Assembly: GCA_963811595.1 (NCBI GenBank) | Contig: CAWERW010000008.1 | Location: 496,001 to 560,000 of the forward strand | Direction of reading: 5' to 3' | Length of the DNA stretch: 64,000 bases | From: DASQFQ01 sp963811595 | GTDB lineage: Bacteria > Actinomycetota > Thermoleophilia > Solirubrobacterales > Solirubrobacteraceae | Part shown: positions 7,858-15,777 of the stretch, piece after piece | Position numbering within the stretch: position 1 is the stretch's first letter | Layout: the number at the start of each line of letters is the position of its first letter | Notes under the pieces: generated by a model | Databases searched by the model: none | Told to the model about the DNA's origin: nothing | The model's input: only the letters and a program-made list of their open reading frames with translations | Position numbers and translations under genes: made by a program

Positions 7858-8692
7858 GATGAGGCCTCGCGTCGAGGGCGTCCTCCACCTTGTCAGCGGA
7901 GATGCCGAGCTCCTTGGCGAGGTCGGCCGCGAACTCGTCGCGCGCGGCGTCGCGCTGCTTGGCCAGGTCGTCGCGGATGCCTCGCAGGGCTTCGCGCAGG
8001 TCGGCCTGCTTGACGCCGAGGTCCTTGGCGAGCGAGTCGAGCCGCTCCTCACCGCGCCGCTGCAGGCCGCGTGGCGGCCTCGGGCCGCGGAGGGCGGGGC
8101 GCACGGCGGCCAGCGCGTCGCGCAGCTTCGCCTCGCTGACGCCGATCTTCGCGGCGATGTCGCCGAGGTCGGGCGGGGTGCCGGGGTGCGCGGGGAGCTC
8201 GTCGAGCGCGGCACGGACCTTGGCCGCGTCGACGCCGAGCTCCTTGGCGAGCTGGGCGGCGAACGCGTCTCGCATGGCGCCGCGGTTGCCGTCGCGACGG
8301 AGCTTGCGCCCGCCCTTGCGGTCCGCCATGCGCTTGTCGAACGCGGCCTCGACCTTTGCCTCGGAGATGCCGAGCTCGCCGGCGAGCGCCTTCACGACCT
8401 CGTCGCGGGCGACCTCGACGTTGTCCTTGCGCTCGCCGCGGACGGCGCGCAGCGCGTCGCGGAGCTTGGCCTCGCTGACGCCGAGCTGGTCGGCGAGGCT
8501 CTCGAAGCGGGCGTGCGGGCGGCCGGGGCCGGGCCCGTAGCCGAAGCCGGCGTCACGCGGGCCGGACGCGTTCGCAGGGCCGCCGGCGAGGGCGGAGCCG
8601 TCGCCTGCCTGGCTGCCGAGTCCGTAGGCCCCGGACGCGAGCACGAGGGCACCGGTGAGGGCAGCCGCGGTCTTCTTGGTTCGTGGGGTCAT
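7838..8692 (-). CDS. secreted protein with six helical repeats, first gene of a two-component operon
   Basis: A 284-residue protein. Basic residues 1-8 and a hydrophobic stretch at 9-26 look like an export signal, although no clear cleavage motif follows. A Gly/Pro-rich segment precedes six copies of a short helical unit at residues about 66-84, 103-121, 148-166, 179-197, 221-239 and 258-275. The consensus reads (L/I)A-x-x-(L/I)G-(V/I)-x-x-x-(K/D)-(V/L)-x-x-A-(L/F). Spacers are charged, rich in Arg, Asp and Lys. It overlaps the response regulator start by 20 bases. No known catalytic motif is visible. A role as an extracytoplasmic accessory or target of the two-component system is a guess from position. 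Confidence 0.75.
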   Translation of the reverse strand: MTPRTKKTAAALTGALVLASGAYGLGSQAGDGSALAGGPANASGPRDAGFGYGPGPGRPHARFESLADQLGVSEAKLRDALRAVRGERKDNVEVARDEVVKALAGELGISEAKVEAAFDKRMADRKGGRKLRRDGNRGAMRDAFAAQLAKELGVDAAKVRAALDELPAHPGTPPDLGDIAAKIGVSEAKLRDALAAVRPALRGPRPPRGLQRRGEERLDSLAKDLGVKQADLREALRGIRDDLAKQRDAARDEFAADLAKELGISADKVEDALDARPHHGRRGP

Positions 8693-8781
8693 GGCTGGAG
8701 CATCGGCCCGGGTCCTGAGAGATGGCTAAGAGTTGCGCGCTTCTTAGGCGGATCTCACATCGCCCGCCCAGATTGACGGCC

Positions 8782-9732
8782 ATGTCCAGCGTCGATCTCG
8801 CGTTCCCCTCCATGGGCGGCGAAGCCCGGGTGCGGCTCGAGTCCGTGCTGATCGAGCCGGCCGAGCTCGAGCGGCTGGCCGACGGCGTCCACTCGCGGAT
8901 CGAGGCGGTCGAGGCCGTGCTGTCGCGCTTCCGTCCCGAGAGCGAGCTGAGCGCGCTCAACCGCGATCCGCGCACGGCCGTGCCCGCCTCCCCCCTGCTG
9001 CGCCGGACCGTGCTCGCCGCGATGTGGGCGAGCGGCCGCAGCGGCGGGCTCGTCGACGCGACGCTGCTCGGCGAGCTCGAGCGCATCGGCTACCGCGACA
9101 CGTGGGACGCGGCGCGCCGCGCCGACCTCGGCGCCGCGCTCGCCGCGGCGCCCCCGCGACGCCCGGCGGCGCCCCCGCGCTGGCGGATCGGCGACCGCGT
9201 CGGGCTCGACGCGGAGCAGCGGATCGTCCGCGCGCCCGGCGTCCGGTTCGACCCCGGCGGCATCGCCAAGGGGATGGCGGCGGACATCGCGGCGGCGGCC
9301 CTGCCGGCCGGTGTCCGCTACGCGATCTCGTGCTGCGGCGACGTCGCCGTCGGCGGTGAGCGGCCGTGGGAGGTCGCCGTGCGCAGCGCGCGCGACGACC
9401 GCGAGATCCACCGGCTGCGCGTGCGCAGCGGCGGCGTGGCGACGTCCGGGATCGGCGCCCGCATCTGGCGCCGCCGGGACGGCAGCTACGCCCACCACAT
9501 CCTCGACCCGGCGACCGGCCGCCCCGCGTGGACCGGGCTCGTCGCCGCCACCGCGGTGGCGGGCAGCGCGCTCGAGGCCGAGGTGCTGGCCAAGGCCGCG
9601 CTCCTGTCCGGGCCGCTCGGCGCGCGGCGGCTGCTGCGCCGCCGCGGCGGCGTGCTGCAACACGACGACGGGCGCGTCGAGATCGTGCCCGCGCCCGCGG
9701 TCGTGCGGCTCCCCCAGCCGATGGCGGCCTGA
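8782..9732 (+). CDS. apbE: ApbE-type FAD:protein FMN transferase
   Basis: A 316-residue enzyme of the family that transfers FMN from FAD onto Thr/Ser of target flavoproteins. Supporting motifs are FRPESELSALNRD near residues 50-65, FDPGGIAKGMAAD (about 155-167), a short CCGDVAVGG where family members usually show GGD, and HHILDPATGRPAW (about 235-250) near the metal site. There is no signal peptide or lipobox, so it may act in the cytoplasm, unlike many bacterial ApbE proteins. ATG 8782 is preferred; an earlier in-frame start at 8722 encodes unconvincing residues. No flavoprotein target is encoded next to it. Confidence 0.85.
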   Translation: MSSVDLAFPSMGGEARVRLESVLIEPAELERLADGVHSRIEAVEAVLSRFRPESELSALNRDPRTAVPASPLLRRTVLAAMWASGRSGGLVDATLLGELERIGYRDTWDAARRADLGAALAAAPPRRPAAPPRWRIGDRVGLDAEQRIVRAPGVRFDPGGIAKGMAADIAAAALPAGVRYAISCCGDVAVGGERPWEVAVRSARDDREIHRLRVRSGGVATSGIGARIWRRRDGSYAHHILDPATGRPAWTGLVAATAVAGSALEAEVLAKAALLSGPLGARRLLRRRGGVLQHDDGRVEIVPAPAVVRLPQPMAA

Positions 9733-9748
9733 CGACCTGCGAGGAGGG

Positions 9749-9813
9749 GTGCCGGCCCCTGGAGGAGCCGGCACGCGCCGGGAACGGAGCCGGCTCCTCG
9801 CGGAGCCGGCTCC
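9749..9813. terminator. tandem hairpins between convergent genes
   Basis: Two strong stem-loops lie between the ApbE stop and the stop of the minus-strand gene at 9821. The first has arms GTGCCGGC (9749-9756) and GCCGGCAC (9767-9774). The second has 12-base arms GGAGCCGGCTCC (9786-9797 and 9802-9813) around a TCGC loop. No T-tract follows, as is common at this GC content. The position suggests a bidirectional terminator. Confidence 0.65.
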
Positions 9814-9820
9814 CGACCGG

Positions 9821-10153
9821 CTAGTCGTCGTCGCTGCCGCCGCCGTGCTCGCCGCCGCCGCCTGAGCGCTCGACCTCGAGGGCGACCCAGCGCCCGTTGG
9901 AGCGCCGGACGGTGGCCTCGACGCGGTTCATGCCGCGGCGCAGGCCGCGCAGCCCGTCGATGCGCTCGAAGCGCGTCGAGCGGTTGACCCGGATGCGGAC
10001 GGTGCCGCGCTCGGAGTCGTGGAGGCGGAACGTGCGGTTGTCGCGGTTGACCGAGACGACCGTGCCCTCGTACTCGCGGACGGTCGCCGCCGAGGCGACG
10101 CCGGCCGACAGCAGGAGGGCCGAGATGATGGTGAGGAGGAAGGTGGTCTTCAT
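9821..10153 (-). CDS. small secreted protein with an OB-like DUF5666-type domain
   Basis: A 110-residue exported protein. The signal peptide is MKTTFLLTIISALLLSAGVASA with likely cleavage after an ASA motif at residues 20-22. The mature part, EYEGTVVSVNRDNRTFRLHD and on to an EATV segment, has the alternating pattern of small beta-barrel DUF5666-like domains, followed by an acidic Gly/His/Asp tail (GGGGEHGGGSDDD) that could bind metal. An alternative ATG three codons upstream (10162) is possible. It is monocistronic, and its 3' end faces the hairpins at 9749-9813. Confidence 0.7.
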   Translation of the reverse strand: MKTTFLLTIISALLLSAGVASAATVREYEGTVVSVNRDNRTFRLHDSERGTVRIRVNRSTRFERIDGLRGLRRGMNRVEATVRRSNGRWVALEVERSGGGGEHGGGSDDD

Positions 10154-10211
10154 GGCCGCCATGCTGGCGGCGGCCCGGCCAACCGCCCGCCAGGGCGCGG
10201 CAAAGGGCGGG

Positions 10212-10427
10212 TTAAGCCGCTTCGCGCAGGTCGGCGTACTGGTGCGCGAGCTCCTCGGCGCCGCCCCACGAGCGCCGCCGGCCGACCGGCCCGTGGTCGA
10301 GGTCGACGACCTCGTAGAGGAACGGGCCGTGGTGCTCGATCGCCAGCCGCTGCGCGCGCAGGCGCTCGGCGCGGCGGATCGGGTCGGGATCGCCGAGGCG
10401 GCCGTCGATGGGCCAGGGGATGTTCAT
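10212..10427 (-). CDS. small hypothetical protein
   Basis: A 71-residue soluble protein starting MNIPWPIDGRLGDPDPIRRA at the ATG at 10427. It is charged, with no membrane segment and no motif I recognise; the middle reads LAIEHHGPFLYEVVDLDHGP. The composition looks coding rather than shadow, and no other gene occupies this strand or the opposite one. An in-frame extension to 10463 is possible. It diverges from the HAD gene at 10529 across about 100 bases. Confidence 0.5.
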   Translation of the reverse strand: MNIPWPIDGRLGDPDPIRRAERLRAQRLAIEHHGPFLYEVVDLDHGPVGRRRSWGGAEELAHQYADLREAA

Positions 10428-10515
10428 GCGGAGATGATCGGCATGCGGGCGGGCCGCCGCCACCGACCGGCGGTCGGAGACGAAGTGCCTGCAATTCGAC
10501 CGGTGGGCGACCGCC

Positions 10516-10521
10516 TAAGCT
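10516..10521 (+). promoter_or_regulatory. -10 hexamer of a leaderless promoter
   Basis: TAAGCT ends seven bases before the GTG start at 10529, and no Shine-Dalgarno sequence precedes that start. The arrangement matches a leaderless transcript beginning at or next to the start codon. Confidence 0.55.
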
Positions 10522-10528
10522 GCCGGGC

Positions 10529-11308
10529 GTGACCCGCCGCGAGATCCACTCCTGGCTGATGGACATGGACGGCGTGCTCGTGCGCGAGGAGCAGGCGATC
10601 CCCGGCGCCGACCGCTTCCTCGCCGCGCTCGTCCGGCGCGAGCTGCCGTTCCTCGTGCTCACCAACAACTCGATCTACACGCGCCGCGACCTCGCCGCGC
10701 GACTGCGCGCGAGCGGCCTCGAGGTCCCCGAGGAGTCGATCTGGACGTCCGCGCTCGCCACCGCCGGCTTCCTCGCCGACCAGCGCCCCGGCGGCTCGGC
10801 GTTCGTGATCGGCGAGTCCGGGCTCACGACCGCGCTGCACGACGAGGGCTACACGATGACCGAGCGCGACCCCGACTACGTCGTCCTCGGCGAGACGCGC
10901 ACGTACTCCTTCGAGCGCATCACGCTCGCGATCCGGTTGATCGTCGGCGGCGCGCGCTTCATCGCCACCAACCCCGACCCGACCGGCCCGAGCGCGGCCG
11001 GCCCGCTCCCCGCCACGGGCTCCGTCGCCGCGCTGATCAGCCGCGCGACCGGCGTCGAGCCCTACTTCGTCGGCAAGCCGAACCCGCTGATGATGCGCTC
11101 GGCGCTGAACGCCATCGACGCCCACTCCGAGACCACCGCGATGATCGGCGACCGCATGGACACCGACATCGTCGCCGGGCTCGAGGCGGGCCTGGAGACG
11201 ATCCTCGTCCTCACCGGCGTCAGCACCTCCGACAACACCGAGCACTTCCCGTTCCGCCCCTCGCGCGTGGTCGAGTCGGTCGCCGAGCTCGCCGACGAGC
11301 TGGCCTGA
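10529..11308 (+). CDS. HAD-superfamily (class IIA) sugar phosphatase, NagD-like
   Basis: A 259-residue hydrolase. Motif I is MDMDGVLV near residue 11 (nucleophile and general acid Asp), motif II is LTNNS, motif III contains the Lys of GKPNPLM, and motif IV is MIGDRMDTDI. The class IIA cap lies between motifs II and III. This is the NagD/4-nitrophenylphosphatase type, which dephosphorylates nucleotides or sugar phosphates; the substrate is not predictable here. Start GTG 10529 is supported by the hexamer at 10516. The TGATG junction with the next gene (11308) suggests co-translation with the TcuA-like flavoprotein. Confidence 0.88.
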   Translation: MTRREIHSWLMDMDGVLVREEQAIPGADRFLAALVRRELPFLVLTNNSIYTRRDLAARLRASGLEVPEESIWTSALATAGFLADQRPGGSAFVIGESGLTTALHDEGYTMTERDPDYVVLGETRTYSFERITLAIRLIVGGARFIATNPDPTGPSAAGPLPATGSVAALISRATGVEPYFVGKPNPLMMRSALNAIDAHSETTAMIGDRMDTDIVAGLEAGLETILVLTGVSTSDNTEHFPFRPSRVVESVAELADELA

Positions 11309-12756
11309 TGCCCCACGTCCTGGTGGTGGGCGGCGGCAACGCCGGGTTCTGCGCCGCCCACGCGGCGGTGCAGGCGGGCGCGACCGCGACGATCCTCGAG
11401 AAGGCGCCGGAGGAGGCAGCCGGCGGCAACTCGTTCTACACCGCGGGCGCGTTCCGGGTCGTCCACGGCGGGATCGACGCGGTGATGGGCGTGGTCGACG
11501 ACGACACCACGCGCGCGCGGGCGAGCGCGACGAGCCTCGACCCGTACTCCCCGGAGGCGTTCCGCGACGACATGGAGCGGCTCACCGAGGGCCGCTGCGA
11601 CGAGCTGCTGACCGGGATCCTGATCGGCGACAGCGAGCCGGTCGTCGAGTGGCTCGCCGAGGTCGGGATCCGCTGGCGGCTGATGTACGAGCGCCAGGCC
11701 TACGAGCGCGCCGGGCGCTACGTGTTCTGGGGCGGGCTCGCGCTCGGCACCGTCGACGGCGGCAAGGGCCTGATCGCGCAGCACACCGGCGCCGCGCGGG
11801 CGAGCGGGATCGAGCTGCGCCACGGGACCGCGGTGACGGGCCTGGTGCCGGGCGGCGTGCGGCTGGCGGACGGGAGCGTGATCGAGGCGGACGCGGTGGT
11901 GCTCGCCGCCGGCGGCTTCGAGGCCAGCGCGGAGCTGCGCGAGCGCCACCTCGGCGCCGGCTGGGGGCGCGCGCTCGTGCGCGGCAACCCGCTCAACACC
12001 GGCGAGGTGCTGCAGGCCGCGCTCGACGCCGGCGCCGCCCCGTTCGGCGACTGGAGCTCGTGCCACAGCGTGGCCTGGGACGCCGGCGCCGACGAGGGCG
12101 GCGGCGACCGCGAGCTGACCAACCAGTACACCCGCAGCGGCTATCCGCTCGGCGTCATGGTCAACCGCGACGGCCGCCGCTTCGTCGACGAGGGCGCCGA
12201 CTACCGCAACTACACCTACGCCCGCTACGGCCGCGACATCCTCGCCCAGCCCGGCGGCGTCGCGTTCCAGCTCTTCGACGCCAAGCTCCGCCCGCTGCTG
12301 CGCGCCGAGGAGTACGACAGCGCGCGCGTGACGGGCGCGCAGGCCGGCACGCTCGCGGAGCTCGCCCGCGAGCTCGGGATCGACGCGGCGCAGCTCGACG
12401 CGACCGTCCGCGAGTTCAACGCCGCGATCCGCGACGACGTCCCGTTCGACGCCGCGGTCAAGGACGGCCGCGCCGCCGAGGGCATCGAGCCGCCGAAGTC
12501 CAACTGGGCGCAGGCGCTCGACACGCCGCCGTACCACGGGTTCGCGGTCACCTGCGGCGTCACGTTCACGTTCGGCGGCGTCCACATCGACGAGCACGCG
12601 CGCGTGCTCGACCCCGCCGGCGCGCCGATCCCCGGGCTCTACGCGGCCGGCGAGCTCGTCGGCGGCCTCTTCCACGGCAACTACCCCGGCGGCACCGGGC
12701 TCACGGCGGGCGCGGTGTTCGGGCGCCGCGCCGGCGCCCATGCGGCGGGCGCCTAG
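11308..12756 (+). CDS. tcuA: FAD-dependent dehydrogenase of the TcuA/fumarate reductase family
   Basis: A 482-residue flavoprotein. The N-terminal dinucleotide fold is VLVVGGGNAGFCAAHAA, the second FAD motif is VLAAGGFEAS (about 195-204), and the C-terminal FAD motif is PGLYAAGELVGG with NYPGGTGL. Substrate-domain residues such as FRVVHGG and the RSGYPLG region fit the tricarballylate dehydrogenase/FAD-dependent succinate-fumarate group. The usual partner TcuB (iron-sulfur/cytochrome protein) is not adjacent, so the electron acceptor and exact substrate remain open. It is coupled to the upstream HAD gene and shares a CTAG stop with the convergent thioesterase. Confidence 0.8.
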   Translation: MPHVLVVGGGNAGFCAAHAAVQAGATATILEKAPEEAAGGNSFYTAGAFRVVHGGIDAVMGVVDDDTTRARASATSLDPYSPEAFRDDMERLTEGRCDELLTGILIGDSEPVVEWLAEVGIRWRLMYERQAYERAGRYVFWGGLALGTVDGGKGLIAQHTGAARASGIELRHGTAVTGLVPGGVRLADGSVIEADAVVLAAGGFEASAELRERHLGAGWGRALVRGNPLNTGEVLQAALDAGAAPFGDWSSCHSVAWDAGADEGGGDRELTNQYTRSGYPLGVMVNRDGRRFVDEGADYRNYTYARYGRDILAQPGGVAFQLFDAKLRPLLRAEEYDSARVTGAQAGTLAELARELGIDAAQLDATVREFNAAIRDDVPFDAAVKDGRAAEGIEPPKSNWAQALDTPPYHGFAVTCGVTFTFGGVHIDEHARVLDPAGAPIPGLYAAGELVGGLFHGNYPGGTGLTAGAVFGRRAGAHAAGA

Positions 12757-13154
12757 CCGGCGACGACCCAGACCGCGCGGGCGCGCACGATCTCGCGCTC
12801 GTCGACGGTCAGCGACACATCGGCGAACGACAGCGTCCCGCCCACGCGCTCCACGCGCGCCCGCGCCTCGATCCAGTCGCCGGGCTTCGCGGGGCGCAGG
12901 AAGTCGACGGTCAGAGAGACGGTCGCGCGGTCCTTGCCGTCCTCCGCGCCCGCCTCGATCGCGCGCCCGAGCGCGAAGTCGGCGAACGTCGAGAGCAGCC
13001 CGCCCTGGATCGTGCCGCGGTGGTTCGTGTGGCGCTCCTCGGCGCGCAGCCCGAACACCGGCCCGTCGTCGGAGTCGCGCACCTGGATCGGCCCGACGTG
13101 CTCGAGGAACGGGCCCTGGGGCTCGTGCGGGGTGAAGCCGTCGGGGACGTCCAT
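12753..13154 (-). CDS. PaaI-type hotdog thioesterase
   Basis: A 133-residue single hotdog domain. The active-site region HTNHRGTIQGGLLSTFADFA (residues 42-61) has the family's Asn/His plus Gly-Gly turn and the catalytic Asp in the following helix. The strand SLTVDFLRPAKPGDWIEARARV follows. Such enzymes hydrolyse small acyl- or aryl-CoA thioesters in the cytoplasm. ATG 13154 is the first start. Its stop and that of the TcuA-like gene share one CTAG. Confidence 0.85.
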   Translation of the reverse strand: MDVPDGFTPHEPQGPFLEHVGPIQVRDSDDGPVFGLRAEERHTNHRGTIQGGLLSTFADFALGRAIEAGAEDGKDRATVSLTVDFLRPAKPGDWIEARARVERVGGTLSFADVSLTVDEREIVRARAVWVVAG

Positions 13155-13270
13155 GCGGCGCGGGACCCTAGTGGGCCTTCCCGCAACGTGCCACCCGAGA
13201 TCGGCGGGCGCCGATCACCGCCGGCGCCCGGTCTCTCGAGCGCCACGCCGCGAGAAGACCCACTGCGCCC

Positions 13271-13276
13271 TAGGGT
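13271..13276 (+). promoter_or_regulatory. -10 hexamer of a leaderless promoter for fgd
   Basis: TAGGGT lies exactly seven bases before the GTG start at 13284, with no ribosome-binding sequence between them. It is the same layout as upstream of 15778. Confidence 0.6.
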
Positions 13277-13283
13277 TCCGGTC

Positions 13284-14291
13284 GTGGACCTCAAGATCGG
13301 CTACAAGGCCTCGGCCGAGCAGTTCGGCCCGCGCCGCCTCGTCGAGCTGGCGGTGTCGGCCGAGGAGCACGGCCTCGACACCGTCACCGTCTCCGACCAC
13401 TACCAGCCCTGGCGCCACGAGGGCGGCCACGCGCCGTTCTCGCTCGCGTGGATGAGCGCGGTCGGCGAGCGCACCGAGCGCGTGCTGCTCGGCACCTCGG
13501 TGCTCACCCCCACCTTCCGCTACCACCCGGCCGTGATCGCGCAGGCGTTCGCGACGATGGGCTGCCTGTTCCCCGGCCGCGTGATGCTCGGCATCGGCAC
13601 CGGCGAGGCGATGAACGAGGTCGCGGTGACCGGCATCGAGTGGCCCGAGTACAAGGAGCGCTTCGCCCGCATGCGCGAGTCCGTGCGGCTGATCCGCGCG
13701 CTGTGGAGCGACGAGCGCGTGACGTTCGAGGGCGACTACTACAAGACCGACCAGGCGACGGTCTACGACCGCCCCGACACGCCGGTGCCGATCTACGTCG
13801 CCGCCGGCGGGCCGCAGGTCGCGCGCTACGCCGGGCGCGCCGGCGACGGCTTCATCTGCACGAGCGGCAAGGGCATGGAGCTCTACACCGACAAGCTCCT
13901 GCCCGCCGTCGCCGAGGGGCTCGAGAAGGCCGACCGCGCCCACGACGACATCGACCGCATGATCGAGATCAAGCTCTCCTACGACCCGGACCCGGACGCC
14001 GCGCTCGAGAACACGCGCTTCTGGGCGCCGCTCGCGCTGACCGCCGAGCAGAAGGGCGGGCTCGAGGACCCGATCGAGATGCAGCGCGCCGGCGACGCGC
14101 TGCCGATCGAGCAGGTCGCGAGCCGCTGGATCGTCGCCTCCGACCCCGACGACGCCGTCGCGCAGGTCAAGCCCTACGTCGACGCCGGGCTCAACCACCT
14201 CGTCTTCCACGCACCCGGCGAGGACCAGGAGCGCTTCCTGGACGCGTTCGCCGAGCAGCTCCTGCCCGGCCTGCGCTCGCTCGCTACCTGA
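13284..14291 (+). CDS. fgd: F420-dependent glucose-6-phosphate dehydrogenase
   Basis: A 335-residue luciferase-like TIM barrel, essentially the length of mycobacterial Fgd1 (336). Diagnostic stretches include GYKASAEQFGPRRLVELAV at the N terminus, TVSDHYQPWRHEGGHAP (His/Trp of the F420 and substrate sites), LGTSVLTPTFRYHP, MLGIGTGEAMNE, AGRAGDGFICTSGKG and ASRWIVASDPDDAV. It oxidises glucose 6-phosphate to 6-phosphogluconolactone and reduces coenzyme F420, the main F420H2 supply in actinobacteria. Start GTG 13284 matches the family N terminus and the hexamer at 13271. No F420 biosynthesis gene is in this window. Confidence 0.93.
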   Translation: MDLKIGYKASAEQFGPRRLVELAVSAEEHGLDTVTVSDHYQPWRHEGGHAPFSLAWMSAVGERTERVLLGTSVLTPTFRYHPAVIAQAFATMGCLFPGRVMLGIGTGEAMNEVAVTGIEWPEYKERFARMRESVRLIRALWSDERVTFEGDYYKTDQATVYDRPDTPVPIYVAAGGPQVARYAGRAGDGFICTSGKGMELYTDKLLPAVAEGLEKADRAHDDIDRMIEIKLSYDPDPDAALENTRFWAPLALTAEQKGGLEDPIEMQRAGDALPIEQVASRWIVASDPDDAVAQVKPYVDAGLNHLVFHAPGEDQERFLDAFAEQLLPGLRSLAT

Positions 14292-14769
14292 GCAGGTTGA
14301 ACATGTGGGCGCGGGTCCACGGGCCGCCCGGGACGGGGTCGAGCTCCGGATCCTCGTCGTCGTCGTCGCCGCCGTCGTCGGGCAGCGGCAGCCAGCCGCG
14401 CCACAGCGCGACGATCAGCGCGAGCACGACCGCCACGTCGGTGCCCAGCAGGCCGGTCACGAGGAAGGCCGGGATGCACCACTCGGAGTCGAGGTCGGAC
14501 GCCACGACGGCGGCGGCGGCCGGCAGCGACAGCCCGGCCGACGCGGTGAGCGCGAGGTTCTGCAACCGCTGCCGGCTCTCGGGCTCGTTGAGCGGCAGCC
14601 GGTCGTCGTGGTCCTGGCGCCGCTCGCCGGCCTCGAGCGCGCGCTCGAGCGCCGGCTCGGCCCCGCGGATCAGCCACGCCTCGCCGCCACGCCGGTCCGC
14701 CAGGCTGCGCTGCACCCCGAGCATCACCAGCCCGGCCAGCTCGACGGCGACGATCGCCCACAGCAGCAC
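14284..14769 (-). CDS. hypothetical membrane protein with two or three helices
   Basis: A 161-residue protein beginning MLLWAIVAVELAGLVMLGVQ (helix 1), then a charged cytoplasmic stretch, a hydrophobic pair at about residues 74-90 and 97-124, and an unusual tail with GGDDDDEDPELDP. I recognise no family. The GTG at 14769 is preceded at seven bases by TAAGAT, supporting this start and a leaderless message. The last eight bases overlap the convergent end of fgd. Confidence 0.6.
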   Translation of the reverse strand: MLLWAIVAVELAGLVMLGVQRSLADRRGGEAWLIRGAEPALERALEAGERRQDHDDRLPLNEPESRQRLQNLALTASAGLSLPAAAAVVASDLDSEWCIPAFLVTGLLGTDVAVVLALIVALWRGWLPLPDDGGDDDDEDPELDPVPGGPWTRAHMFNLLR

Positions 14770-14776
14770 GCCACCG

Positions 14777-14782
14777 ATCTTA
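14777..14782 (-). promoter_or_regulatory. -10 hexamer of a leaderless promoter
   Basis: On the minus strand TAAGAT is followed by seven bases and then the GTG start at 14769. It has the same geometry as the other leaderless candidates in the window. Confidence 0.5.
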
Positions 14783-15745
14783 TGGCGTGAGGATCAGCTT
14801 CCCCGTCGTGGCGCGCGAGGCCAGGTCCGCCTGCGCGCGGGCCGCGTCCTCGAGCGGGTAGCGCCCGCCGATGCGGACGTCGAGCTCGCCCGCCGCGATC
14901 CACTGGAGCAGGTCGGCCGAGCGGGTCCGCAGCTCCTCGCCCTCGCGCCCGTAGTGGGTCAGCGTCGGGCGCGTGAGGAAGAGCGAGGCGGCGTTGAGCT
15001 TCGCGATCTCGACCGGCGGCGGCGGGCCGCTCGCCGCGCCGTAGAGGACCATGTAGCCGCGCGGGCGCAGGGCGCTCAGCGACTCGTCGAACGTCGTCGC
15101 GCCGATCCCGTCGTAGACCGCGTGCACGCCCTCGCCGCCGGTCAGCTCGCGTACGAGCTCGCCGAAGCCCTCGTAGCCGATCGTCTCGTCGGCGCCCGCG
15201 CCGCGCGCGAGCTCCGCCTTCTCCTCCGAGGACGTCGTGGCGATCACGCGGCCGCCCCGGCGCTTGGCGATCTGCGTCAGCAGCAGCCCGACGCCGCCGG
15301 CCGCGGCGTGCACGAGCACCGTGTCGCCGTCCGCGATCGGGTAGGTGCTCGTGGCGAGGTAGTGCGCGGTCGTGCCCTGCAGCATCGCGGCGGCGGCGAG
15401 CTCTGAGGAGATGTCGTCGGGCAGCGGCACCGCGGCGTCGTCGGCGACGAGCACCTGCTCGGCGTACGAGCCGGGCGCGTTGCTCCACGCGACGCGGTCG
15501 CCGGGCGCGAAGGGCTCGACGCCCTCGCCCACGGCGGCGACCGTCCCGGCGCCTTCGACGCCGGCGCCGTGGGGCGTCTCGGCCGCGTGCGTCCCGCCGC
15601 CCTCGCGCTCGTAGATGTCGCGGTAGTTGACGCCGATCGCCTCGACATCGACGAGCAGCTCGCCGGGGCCCGGCGACGGCGCCGGGGCGTCCTGGAGCTC
15701 GAGCACCTCGGGCCCGCCGTGGCGGCTCACGACGATCGCGCGCAC
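14780..15745 (-). CDS. quinone oxidoreductase / zinc-independent MDR family dehydrogenase
   Basis: A 321-residue medium-chain dehydrogenase/reductase. The N-terminal GroES-like domain starts VRAIVVSRHGGPEVLEL with EAIGVNYRDIYEREG (quinone reductase signature) and GVEGAGTVAAVGEGV. The NAD(P)-binding fold has HAAAGGVGLLLTQIAKRRGG. Catalytic zinc cysteines are absent, consistent with the NADPH:quinone reductase (QOR) branch. GTG 15745 gives the conventional family N terminus; extension to 15832 is not credible. It diverges from the secreted hydrolase at 15778 across 32 bases. Confidence 0.88.
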   Translation of the reverse strand: MRAIVVSRHGGPEVLELQDAPAPSPGPGELLVDVEAIGVNYRDIYEREGGGTHAAETPHGAGVEGAGTVAAVGEGVEPFAPGDRVAWSNAPGSYAEQVLVADDAAVPLPDDISSELAAAAMLQGTTAHYLATSTYPIADGDTVLVHAAAGGVGLLLTQIAKRRGGRVIATTSSEEKAELARGAGADETIGYEGFGELVRELTGGEGVHAVYDGIGATTFDESLSALRPRGYMVLYGAASGPPPPVEIAKLNAASLFLTRPTLTHYGREGEELRTRSADLLQWIAAGELDVRIGGRYPLEDAARAQADLASRATTGKLILTP

Positions 15746-15764
15746 GGCCGGAGTCCTGCCCGGA

Positions 15765-15770
15765 TAGGGT
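15765..15770 (+). promoter_or_regulatory. -10 hexamer of a leaderless promoter
   Basis: TAGGGT ends seven bases before the ATG at 15778. The hexamer and spacing are identical to those before fgd, and no ribosome-binding site is visible. Confidence 0.6.
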
Positions 15771-15777
15771 CCGCCGC

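Noticed and set aside
11649..13283. Plus-strand extension upstream of fgd
   Set aside because: It overlaps the TcuA-like gene in another frame and encodes Arg-rich nonsense; the known Fgd N terminus begins at 13284.
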